From assembly GCF_020740795.1 (NCBI RefSeq), contig NC_067294.1, forward strand, positions 1,364,001 to 1,428,000: DNA of 64,000 nt. Direction: 5' to 3'. The number at the start of each line of letters is the position of its first letter. Position 1 is the stretch's first letter. Under the pieces are notes generated by a model. That model saw only the letters and a list, made by a program, of their open reading frames with translations, did not search any database and was not told the origin of the DNA. The position numbers and the translations under genes were made by a program. Of the stretch, positions 49,801 through 58,085 are shown one piece after another. Source of the DNA: Apus apus (taxonomy: Eukaryota > Chordata > Aves > Apodiformes > Apodidae).

Positions 49801-52800
49801 GCTTCTCTACCAATTCCACACTTTGGGATCCATTTCCTCCCAAATGTGGAGGGTTTTTATCAACCTTGTCCTTCTGAAGTGCCTGCTTGGTGCCTTCTCT
49901 CCTGCAGTGCTGGAGGGTGGTGCCCTGTTCCCTTCCTGCCCTGGGTGCTTGGCAGGCTTGGGGAGCAGTGAGCACATGTTGGATCTATCCTGCACGTGTC
50001 AGATCCGTTCTCCACATGTCCCTTCCAGTGCCCACACACAAACCACGGTGCCAAGGCTTGTTGGTGGATGTCTCTGCTTGTGCTTTCAGCAAAGTGGGGA
50101 GTGCCCGGCTCTTGGCGTGGGGTGAAGCTGCAAGAACAGCCTGGCAAGTGGGCAGAGGGAGCTCAGTAATGATCCTGGTGTTCCTACAATATTTCCCTGT
50201 TCTGCCCAGTCCAGCCAGTGTTGCTAGTGAGCTGTGCTACAGCCCTGCACTGCTCTCCTGGAATGTCCCAGGGGAAGAGAAGGCTCCAGGGACACCTCAG
50301 AGCTCCTTCCAGTACCTGAAGGGGCTCCAGGAAAGCTGGGGAGGGACTTTTTACAACAGCAGGGTGTGATGGGATGAGGGGGAATGGCTTTAAATTGGAA
50401 AAGGGGAGATTAAGATTAGACGTTAGGAGGACATTCTTTGCTGTGAGGGTGGTGAGACCCTGGCCCAGGCTGCCCAGGGAAGCTGTGGCTGCCCCATCCC
50501 TGGCAGTGTTGAAGGGCAGGTTGGATGGGGCTTGGAGCAACCTGGGCTGCTGGGAGGTGTCCCTGCCCATGCAGGGGGTTGAGACTGGATGGTCTTTAAG
50601 GTCCTTTCCAATCCAAACCAGTTTGTGATTCATAGCATAGGCTGCTCTGAGAATCAGAGTCAGTAGCTTCAGAGGAAGGACATTTTGAAGCAGGTCCTGT
50701 GCCTGGGTGAGGGGATCTCATGGTCAGGCTGATCTCTGAGGGTCAGCACATGCCCTGAGTCCCTGGCCTTGGCTCTGTTTCAGGCTCATCTGCCCTTTGC
50801 AGTGGTGGGCAGCACGGAGGAGGTGAAGGTTGGGAACAAGCTGGTGAGAGCCCGGCAGTACCCCTGGGGAGTGGTGCAAGGTAAGGAGCTGCGGGGTGGG
50901 CACCCACCACAGACCTCCCCCCTGCATGGACCTGCACATTTTGGCACCCTCCCTATCCCTGCTTTCCCACCAGCACGAGTGTGTGAGGGTGTCCTGTGAC
51001 AGACACTGCAGAAATGTCTTGTGAACCTTCTGTGGGTTGGCCAGTCTTTCCCTGGAGCTTCCATTCCTACCAGCAGGTCGTACTGGTCAGCAGGGATCCC
51101 TGCATCCAAGGGATGTAGACATCCACCTGTAGACAACAGGTTGAGCTCCTTGGGAGGGGAGTCCCCGGAGCTATCTCTGTGTGCCTCGGTGCCCCCACGT
51201 GTGCAGGTTGCTGACTGGTGCCTTTGTGTCCCTCAGTTGAGAATGAAAGTCACTGCGACTTCGTGAAGCTGCGGGAAATGCTGATCCGAGTCAACATGGA
51301 GGACCTGCGGGAGCAGACCCACACCCGCCACTACGAGCTCTACAGGAGGTGCAAGCTGGAAGAGATGGGCTTCAAGGACACAGACCCAGACAGCCAGCCC
51401 TTCAGGTGGGTGCCCTTCATGTCTAGCAGCAATTTAGGGCAACAGTTGGGAACTGATGTCCCCAAAAATGGGGAAGTTTGTAGGTGGCATCCCCAGTGCT
51501 GGGCTGGGAAGTACTAGCACTGAGTTTGGACTTGGCATCTGGGTTTGAACTTTGCAGCTGACTTTGGCCTTCCCTTCCCTGCCTGTTTGACCTTAAGCAA
51601 CACAACTGGGTGTGCATTTCCCCATGCCTAACTTGCTGCTGTCCAAAGACTCTGGATTTCGTTTGCTTTCTTCCCCAGTCTCCAAGAAACATACGAGACC
51701 AAAAGGAAAGAGTTCTTGAGCGAGCTCCAGAGGAAAGAGGAAGAAATGAGACAAATGTTTGTTAACAAAGTCAAGGAGACGGAGGCAGAGCTGAAGGAGA
51801 AGGAGAGAGAGGTGGGTGTGCCAGAAACCTGGAAGAGGAGTGCAGCCAGCACAGGATGTGGGGCTGGGTGCTGTAGGAATCCCAGGAAGCACGTGCAGCC
51901 CCTGAGCAGACCTCACCAGCCAAAGCATGAACACACACACACCTTCCCCCACCCAGAGGAGGGGACATGGGGTAGTATTTCCAAAGCAGCATCACTGGTT
52001 TAGGTGCCTCAGAAACAACAGACTGGTTTGGGTTGGAAGGGACCTTAAAGCTCATCCAGTCCCAACCCCCCTGCACGGGCAGGGACACCTCCGAGCAGCT
52101 CGGTGTCCGTCGGGTGGTGGGATTCCTGGGGGAGGAAACTGGGATGAGCCTCAGGGTTGTGCTGGATGTGGTGCTCAGGGCGTTTGTCTCCTACCAGCTG
52201 CACGAGAAATTTGAGCACTTAAAAAGGATACACCAGGAAGAGAAAAGGAAGGTGGAGGAGAAGAGGAGGGAGCTGGAGGAGGAGATGAACGCCTTCAACA
52301 GGCGGAAAGTAGCGGTGGAAACCTTGCAGTCCCAATCCTTGCAGGCTACCTCACAGCAGCCCCTGAAGAAGGACAAAGACAGGAAAAAGTAAGTGACTGA
52401 CCTGGAGTCTCTCCCCTCTGCTGCTGGGAAGCTGGGTGTCTGCCTGATTGTCTTTGGGCAATTGCTCAGACAGCAAATGGAACAGGGGATTCTGGAATCC
52501 TAATTCCTGCCCTTCTGACTCTTCATGGAAAGCGGAGGAGGGACAGGGCCCTGCTGTGCCTGGGCACTGCCCTGGGGAGCCCTGATGGCCACGGGTGGGA
52601 GGGGTTTGCCACTTGGGGCCAGTCTGTGAAGGCTGTGAGTCCCATGGGGTTTGCCCTTGGCCCTGTGGCAGCTGGCTCAGGCAGTCCTGGGGACAGGTGG
52701 GATGTGACTGGAAGTCAACTGCATCTTCTCAGCAGAGAGGACAAGGGACAGCCTTGGCACAGTTGTCATGTCCTACAGGTGAGGTCCCCTGACATGTCCC

Positions 52801-55263
52801 ACCTCCCTGATCTGTAGGCTTGGGGCCCTCTTTGGAGAGTGCTCTGACTTTGTTTCCAGAGGCAGAGCTGGAAAGAAGGAAGCAGCAGCTTAGAGCAAAG
52901 GTAGAGTGGAAGCTCAGTCGTGTGAAACAGGGCTCCGAGACACAGTTCTGCTTCACAAGAGCTCTGTTCCCCTAAAGGCAGAGTTCTTATCTGAGCTTGC
53001 TGCCAGGGAATGGCTCTTGCTGAAGCCAGCAAGAGTGTGGAGTGAGGGCACGTCAGTCCTGCTCTTCCAGCTGCCTGCGTGTGCAGGGAGACAGCAGGAA
53101 CGAGAGAGCAGGAATGGGGCAAATGGGTTTAAGAAGAGTTGTGTGAGGGTGATCCTGTTCCCATTCCAACCAGTCTCCAGCAGCACTGGCTCAGGAGCAA
53201 ACAGAGAAGCAAGCTTGCCATTATGCAAGCTGGTAATTCTGTTATTCCACTGGTTCTTTTTATTCCCCCTCGTGTGAAGGAGCTGGAGTGTGAGCTGCAT
53301 TCTGTCAAGCCCTGAGCAGGCTGGTGGCAATGCCTGCTGAGCCTTTTAGTGCTGACAAGGAAGCACACCGTGCAGGGTAGCAGCACCTGGGTTTGCTCCT
53401 GACAGCAGGGTTTGGCTTCACATTCTGCTAAGATCTTGTGTTCTGTCATTTCTCTGCTGTGAGCTGCATCACTGGAGAAGCTCACTCTGCCTACAGACAT
53501 GCTGGTGATGTGTTTATTCCTGTGGAAGACAATGGTGTGTATTATTATCTAATGTATAATTTAATGTGTTTCCTTGGAATGTAAGTGTTGGTGTTGAAGC
53601 AAAGCCAAAACACTCTCTTCTGCAGACCTCTCAGCATGCTCTGGGCATGTCCCACCTCCCAGAATCCAAATGGTTTGTAAAACATTTTGCTGAAAATAGG
53701 GTTTACTCCAGCTCAACTAAGTAGGGGCTGAATATAGGGGCAACCTGGGGCCTGCGTCTGCTTTGAGGAAGGTGAGCACACCAAGCCACACGTGGCCAGC
53801 TCCTGTGGGTGTTTGTGGGGGCCTGGGCTGCCTGTGCCATGGCTGCCCCTCCACTGGGCATGGCCCTGCCACAGAGAGGGGCTTCCTGCTCTTGGCTGGG
53901 TTCTGCCCACCCGTGGACATGGGTCTAGACCCTTTTCCTCTTCTGGGTGGTGGTTAGAAACAGGCCATGGGCAGGAGAAGGCAGCTTGGGTGGTGAACAA
54001 AGGACCAAGGAGCACCCACATCGTGTGGGTGGGGACCCCCATTGGGGACCCTTGTGCAGTGCTGGGGTAGGGGCCTCTCTTCAGAGGGGGTGCAGAGTCA
54101 CCAGGAATAAAATAAATAAATTAGGGAGAGGAAGAGGGTTTGGCTTGTTTTTCTTTTTCCCAATCCAATGTGTTTTTTTTTCTTTTTCTAACCTGTGAGT
54201 TAGTTCAAAATAGGTGGTATTTGGGGGTTTCTGCTCAAGCAGGGTAAGGAAATTGGTAATAAACATCCAAGGGAAGGTGGCTGCCCTTGGCCTTGCCAGG
54301 GACCTGTCTTCTCAAAGCCCATCTTCACCTGGGAGGCAGCAGCAGGAGCTGGAGGTCTGGTGAGCCTGGGGTGGCAGAGATGAGCCCTGGGGTTGCACCC
54401 TCACCAAATGGTGTGATGTTTACCCACAGGCTGCAGGGGTGGTCAGAGGATCTCTGCATTCCCCAGCAAGCACCAGCAATGTCTTTGCCACTTTCTGACT
54501 GAGTCATTTCACCCAAACCAATCTGGAAGGCAGATGGGGCCTGAGGAGCTGGCACAGGCAGTGTGTCCCCTGCCCCAGGATGGGGACCAGCAGCAGAGCT
54601 TCCCTGGGCAGTGCCTGGGGTTTTAGCCTAGGCAGAGCTGGGGCTTTATAGCTTTGAGGTGGTACCTGTGGAGAGTCTGCTCTCTGTTTGCACCCAGGGG
54701 TCTGTGAGGAAAGGGGGATTCCAGAGGATGCCCAGGGAGTGTTGTTGCCAGGGGACCACCCCACCAGGAGACCACCCCACAGCTCCCCTGGGAATGGGGA
54801 TGCGAGTGGAGGCACCTCTCAGGTTTATGGGCAAAATGTTGGGACCTTGCAGGAACTGGGAAAGTATTTTGGGCTTGGGAAGGGGGAATAAAGACCGGGA
54901 TCTTGGGTGGACTGTTTCTTCTTGTTTCAATTTTTAGGAGAGCTCGTTGGACCTTCTGTCGTCTCCTGTTTCAGCACAGCATTTTTAGTAGCTTTAGTAA
55001 GTGAATAGTGGGAGAGTTGCTGGTGTTGAGGGAAATCCAAGTGTTAGTGCCAAGGTTCTCTTTTGCCAGCAGCAGGTCGTGCCCCACGTGGGGCTCAGCA
55101 CACGGGGGTTGGCTCCTCTGTGCTCTGCAGATGCCTGAGCAGTGTTTGCCCTCCTCTGCCTCTTGTGGTTTTTTAACATATTTCGCTACGTTTTGCTTTT
55201 GTTTAATTTTCATAACTTTAATTCATGCTTTTTTTTTTTATATGTTTTGTTTCTTTCAGTTAA
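25796..55263 (+). CDS. SEPTIN8: SEPTIN8 (SEPT8), septin GTP-binding protein (joined from ten exons)
   Basis: SEPT6-group septin, a subunit of septin filaments at membranes, cytokinetic sites and neurites. Exons 25796-25825, 40632-40746, 44298-44493, 45175-45361, 48793-48954, 50784-50880, 51237-51405, 51679-51811, 52198-52388 and 55260-55263 join with consistent phases to 427 residues. N-terminus is [11 protein letters not shown]1 P-loop GETGIGKST is at 49-57, G3 DAVG at 101-104 and G4 AKAD at 184-187. The septin unique element and the region [12 protein letters not shown] follow, then a C-terminal coiled coil rich in Glu/Lys/Arg (about 310-415). The SEPT6 group is known to bind but not hydrolyse GTP well. 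The sequence is nearly collinear with human SEPT8 as I recall it. The C-terminal end is alternatively spliced in mammals. The short form ending KKN, or KN with a stop, is modelled here. Confidence 0.95.
25826..31145 (+). other. SEPTIN8 intron 1, first part
   Basis: No further exon recognised. It begins with CpG-island sequence including a G-run at 25899-25914, then becomes AT-richer. A separate CpG-rich patch lies at about 29890-30210 and is listed on its own. Confidence 0.6.
29890..30210. promoter_or_regulatory. Intronic CpG-rich patch, possible alternative promoter
   Basis: Local clustering of CG (CGGGCGCCGAGCTGCGGCTG, GACGCGGCCCCGTCTCCGGG) stands out from the surrounding intron about 4.2 kb after exon 1. 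No transcript evidence is available, so an alternative SEPTIN8 promoter is only a possibility. Confidence 0.35.
31146..31700 (-). mobile_element. CR1 LINE 3' fragment (SEPTIN8 intron 1)
   Basis: Minus-strand CR1 beginning TCATAGAATCATGGAATGG, the complement of the CR1 terminal repeat. It continues through the same blocks as the copy at 1917-2430, but extends further (CTTGTGCTGAGTACCAGAAC, GTCTCACCAGAGTGGAGCAG). It is 5'-truncated and has no coding capacity. Confidence 0.94.
35646..35750. repeat. Degenerate AT-rich tandem array
   Basis: About four imperfect units of 25-30 bp built on AAAAATAAACATTGC / AAAATAAATATTGCCATTT follow one another. Confidence 0.75.
35898..35933. repeat. Compound CT/TA microsatellite
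   Basis: TCTCTCTCTCTA runs into CTATATATATGTATATATG. Confidence 0.85.
38313..38378. repeat. Two-copy 33-bp tandem duplication
   Basis: Copies at 38313-38345 and 38346-38378 share GCAGCCTTGC at the start and TTTTAAAAT at the end, with a few substitutions and no length change. Confidence 0.8.
40632..40746 (+). CDS. SEPTIN8: SEPTIN8 exon 2
   Basis: Acceptor CTCCCTTGCAG and donor GTGG|GTGAGC (phase 1). Encodes [20 protein letters not shown] and [18 protein letters not shown], the approach to the P-loop. Confidence 0.95.
40747..44297 (+). other. SEPTIN8 intron 2
   Basis: No exon, RNA gene or clear transposon recognised. Confidence 0.6.
44298..44493 (+). CDS. SEPTIN8: SEPTIN8 exon 3 (P-loop and G3)
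   Basis: Acceptor CCCTCCTAG in phase 1 and donor GAAAG|GTGCCG (phase 2; a weak donor lacking +4A/+5G). It carries GETGIGKST and [16 protein letters not shown]. Confidence 0.95.
45175..45361 (+). CDS. SEPTIN8: SEPTIN8 exon 4
   Basis: Acceptor ACGGTTTTAG completes the Ser codon. Encodes [20 protein letters not shown], then [20 protein letters not shown] and MKKLDSK. Donor AAG|GTAAGG, phase 0. Confidence 0.95.
47890..47963 (+). mobile_element. Short CR1 3' tail (SEPTIN8 intron 4)
   Basis: GTTGGGCTCATGGTTGGACT, TGAAGGTCTTTTCCAGTC and GACTCTGTGATTATC resemble the last part of the CR1 subfamily seen at 19480-19605. Confidence 0.75.
48275..48306. repeat. Three close copies of CTCGGGGAG
   Basis: The 9-mer starts at 48275, 48287 and 48298 inside a CpG-rich intronic stretch. 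Confidence 0.8.
48793..48954 (+). CDS. SEPTIN8: SEPTIN8 exon 5 (G4)
   Basis: Acceptor CTGCTTCCACAG after a strong pyrimidine tract, donor AAC|GTAAGT, phase 0 on both sides. Encodes [20 protein letters not shown] and [19 protein letters not shown]. Confidence 0.95.
48955..50267 (+). other. SEPTIN8 intron 5, part before the CR1
   Basis: No exon or RNA gene recognised. It is AT-rich from about 49150 to 49700. Confidence 0.55.
50268..50636 (+). mobile_element. CR1 LINE 3' fragment (SEPTIN8 intron 5)
   Basis: Plus-orientation CR1. It has AAGAGAAGGCTCCAGGGACA, GGGGAGATTAAGATTAGACG, TGTGAGGGTGGTGAGACCCT and GGTTGGATGGGGCTTGGAGC, ending in ACTGGATGGTCTTTAAGGTC and ATTCATAGCATAG. Its end lies about 150 bp before exon 6. 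Confidence 0.93.
50784..50880 (+). CDS. SEPTIN8: SEPTIN8 exon 6
   Basis: Acceptor TCTGTTTCAG, donor CAAG|GTAAGG (phase 1). Encodes [20 protein letters not shown] and [12 protein letters not shown]. Confidence 0.95.
51237..51405 (+). CDS. SEPTIN8: SEPTIN8 exon 7
   Basis: Acceptor TGTCCCTCAG, donor TTCAG|GTGGGT (phase 2). Encodes [20 protein letters not shown] and [20 protein letters not shown], the septin unique element region and entry to the C-terminal tail. Confidence 0.95.
51679..51811 (+). CDS. SEPTIN8: SEPTIN8 exon 8 (coiled coil)
   Basis: Acceptor TTTCTTCCCCAG, donor GAGAG|GTGGGT (phase 0). Encodes the charged helix [20 protein letters not shown] then [17 protein letters not shown]. 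Confidence 0.95.
52020..52092 (-). mobile_element. CR1 terminal fragment in the short intron before SEPTIN8 exon 9
   Basis: GACTGGTTTGGGTTGGAAGG, then CTTAAAGCTCATCCAGTCCC, then GCACGGGCAGGGACACCTC is the extreme CR1 3' end on the minus strand. The host intron is only 386 bp and the fragment ends about 105 bp before the acceptor. Confidence 0.88.
52198..52388 (+). CDS. SEPTIN8: SEPTIN8 exon 9 (coiled-coil end)
   Basis: Acceptor TCTCCTACCAG. Encodes [20 protein letters not shown], then [20 protein letters not shown] and LKKDKDRK. Donor AAAAA|GTAAGT at 52388/52389, phase 2. If the intron is not removed, the frame hits TAA at 52390-52392 immediately, giving almost the same C-terminus. Confidence 0.93.
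52389..54937 (+). other. SEPTIN8 intron 9
   Basis: No convincing coding exon was found. I could not find a counterpart of the Cys-rich palmitoylated tail exon described for a mammalian SEPT8 isoform. Confidence 0.5.
54938..54996 (+). CDS. SEPTIN8: Candidate alternative SEPTIN8 C-terminal exon
   Basis: A good acceptor (CTTGTTTCAATTTTTAG) precedes a 59-bp segment followed by a consensus donor GTAAGT at 54997. Joined to exon 9 it reads in frame as [19 protein letters not shown]. If the donor is not used, the frame runs to TGA at 55002-55004. I do not recognise this peptide, and no conservation evidence is available. Confidence 0.3.
55260..55263 (+). CDS. SEPTIN8: SEPTIN8 last exon, final base of the Asn codon plus stop
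   Basis: A very strong acceptor (a long T-rich tract then TTTCTTTCAG) is followed by T|TAA. The single T completes AAT (Asn) with exon 9 and TAA terminates, giving a protein ending RKN. This fits the short mammalian SEPT8 isoform that I recall ending in KKN. Confidence 0.6.
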
Positions 55264-58085
55264 TCACACACAGACTTTCAGGCCAAGAGTGGACTTGGTG
55301 CTTTCATGTGTTAAGTTGCTTGAGTTTCCCACCCCGTGACCCTTCTCATAACATTGTGTGAATGGACCAAAGTGAAAGAGAAAATGAGCATCTCCGGTGG
55401 CTGCAGTGTCACGCCTGGCTCTTTTCTGTACAGAACTTGTCAGCAGGTTTTGAGGAAGTCACCTTACCATGTACATTTTGTTAAACAAAGTCAACTAATC
55501 CCTGAAGTAAGATGTTTTGTTCTAAACCCAGTGACTGAGCAGCTGTGTGTAAAGGGACCGTAACCGTCTGTCTGCACTCATCTTACCCACCAGCTCAACA
55601 CTTGCTTTCTAGGCTCATTTGGTTTTTAACTGGCTAAGGCCACTGCTTGAGGCTCATCTACCTTCCCCCCTCCATGCACAGATGGGAAGAGTGGTTTGAG
55701 GAACACTGAAATGTTTACTTTTCTAACAAAATTCTCCATTTGAGTAAGTTTCTTGAATGGGTAGGAAACCACAGTGCTTAGACTGGGAATCTTTGTCAGA
55801 GAAACCCTCATTCCAGTAATTATATATTTTAATCCCAAATTACTCTAAACACTTTCTACATCATTTATAATATATATATATATATATAAATAAAGAGAGA
55901 GAGTGGGTTAATAAAATACTTAGGACAATGTTTTGAATTTTCTTTACTGCTCAAGTAGAACATTTATATAGAAAGATTTTTCATTTGTTGTATAATGTGG
56001 AACTCCAGGATTTGTGTAACTTTTCACTTGTCATTTATCAGTGTATTTTACCATTGTGGAAAATCTATTTAAGCCATCATCTTTACTTTTACTCTTTAAC
56101 CTTACACTTAATATGTGCCTAACAAGGAGAATCCCCTGATCCTGAGCTGTATTTATGCCAACAGGCTCTGTTCCCCTGAGAAGGTGCTTCCTTTCACATT
56201 CCTCATGCCTAGAAATCTCAGCCTTGTTTTCCTGGGCAGCTGAGCTTAGAGGAATAATTAGGATCAATATTATTTGTTTCCACTCAAGCCATCTTGTGGC
56301 AAGGCAGGATGATAACTGAACAGAGACTTACCAGCTGTGTTGTCATGGAAAAATGGTCAGACCCAATTCTGTTCATCAGATAACAGGCTAGAAGAAAGCC
56401 AAGCTTCTATATTCACCCTCACACAGTGTCTGCAGAGTTTATAAAAGCACTGGCTGGCTAAGTGTTAGTTGTGTCTGCATTTTATTTAGTTATTAATGTT
56501 AGAGGATTTCTGATTTTTTTCTTTAAAGATTTGTCTTTAGGCTAAGGAGTCAGCAAGCTCCTCCCTTGACTTGCAGCAGGAGGGATTGTAAAATGAGGTT
56601 CTTTAACTTGCATATCCCATTAAAACAGGTTTGTTTTGTTTTGGGTTTTTTTTTTCCCTAAATACATGCTCAGGTGTTAAACTGCTTTCATATGGACATT
56701 GGCCTTGATAGGGATATACCTAAAAACATGTCAGTGGTACTTGATGTGTGCAAGAAAGAACCTCATAAGGATCTTGCAGGTACCTTTTAGAACAGGCCAT
56801 TTGTCAGAGTAGAAATTATGTGCCCTTAAGCTGAACACTTAATTTTTAAGGCTGTTTCTCCAGGTTAGATGTATTTCAGAGTAGCTGTCAAATATTAGGA
56901 GGGTTAATCTGTTCTTCTCAGCCCGTTCCAGCTCCCCAGGGACTGCAGGCCAACCGTGGAGCAAGTGAGGGCCAGGATCTTGATTTTTTGCTAGGGAGAG
57001 AAACTCTGGTGCCCGAATTGCAGGGTTTGGTCCATTGTTTTGCTTCTCCAGGCCAACACTACACAGGCTGGACTGCAACAGTTAACTGGTGACACTGGGT
57101 GTGCAGCCAGCTGCCTCCCCATCCCTTGTCCAGTCGATAATTTTCTCCTGATCTCATGCTGCAGCCAGCAAGATCTATGGAAATGATTTGTGCCTGCCAT
57201 GGCTTGTCAGGGATCATTATTTCTTCCTGGAATAACAGGTAGTTAGTTACAAATGATGATGGTAAGAATGAAAGCATAAAAACCTTCAAATCCATGGGCA
57301 TCGTGGAGAAATTTCCAGCTTTTTTTTCCTGATGAAGACATTCAGAATGTATCTAACAATGTCTTAATGTTGATGATTGTTATATATACCTTGACTTTAT
57401 GTTGTGACAAATGTACCTTTTCCTTGTCTGAGCTTGTTCTTCAGAGCAGTCAACATCCTCATCTCCCCAGTGGGACTCAGTCATTTTTTTTTTTCTATAG
57501 GACTTGATTTTTACTTTTGGCTGAGACAAGATTTAAGTATTTAGGGTAGTTCTGTATCTTCTCTTTATTTAGCAAGTTACAAATGCATGGTGATGCTAAC
57601 CCAGTCAGATTTACATCTGGTAGGCTAGAAGTGGAAGAGAAACCCTTCAGAAGTGACTGAAGCTGGGCAGTCACACACCTTTCAGCTGCTTTATGTCTTT
57701 GTCCCTAAAAGGTTGGTATTCATGGGAAAAACCATCAATTTTTTTGTATCATTGAAACATTTATCATCCTGTATGTTGTCTGCTTTCTAATTTAAATTGT
57801 GGTTTGTGCGGCTCTAAGCTCTGTTGGCTTCAGGCCTGGCTGTGGGGTGCCCAGGGGGAAGGTGGGGTGGTGGGCTCAGAGCATGGGGAGGTGCCTTGGG
57901 GACCTGCCTGGGGGGTTGCAGCCCCTTGGATGTGCTGCTTCCCTTCTTTTTGTCATTCCAAATGTGTTGGCTGGGTTTTTTTCTTTCTTTCTTTCCTTTT
58001 TTTTTTTTTTTTTTCTTTCAGTTCTTTCCACTCACTTTGTACTTTTTTTTTTCTTTTATTAAATCTCACATGTACTTTGAGTTTT
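55264..58085 (+). other. SEPTIN8: Probable long SEPTIN8 3' UTR with several poly(A) signals
   Basis: AT-rich, transposon-free 2.8-kb stretch without protein-like ORFs. AATAAA occurs at 55889-55894 and 55910-55915, and ATTAAA at 58058-58063 followed by a GT-rich segment (GAGTTTTTGTGGTGTC). Shorter and longer 3' UTRs are both plausible. The true end is inferred. Confidence 0.5.
55868..55888. repeat. (TA)n microsatellite in SEPTIN8 3' UTR
   Basis: About ten TA units directly before two AATAAA signals and a short GA run. Confidence 0.9.

Noticed and set aside
53322-53405. Possible Cys/Trp-containing SEPTIN8 tail exon ([10 protein letters not shown])
   Set aside because: Only a short chance resemblance to the mammalian WW...CC tail. 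There is no suitable acceptor phase and no further similarity.
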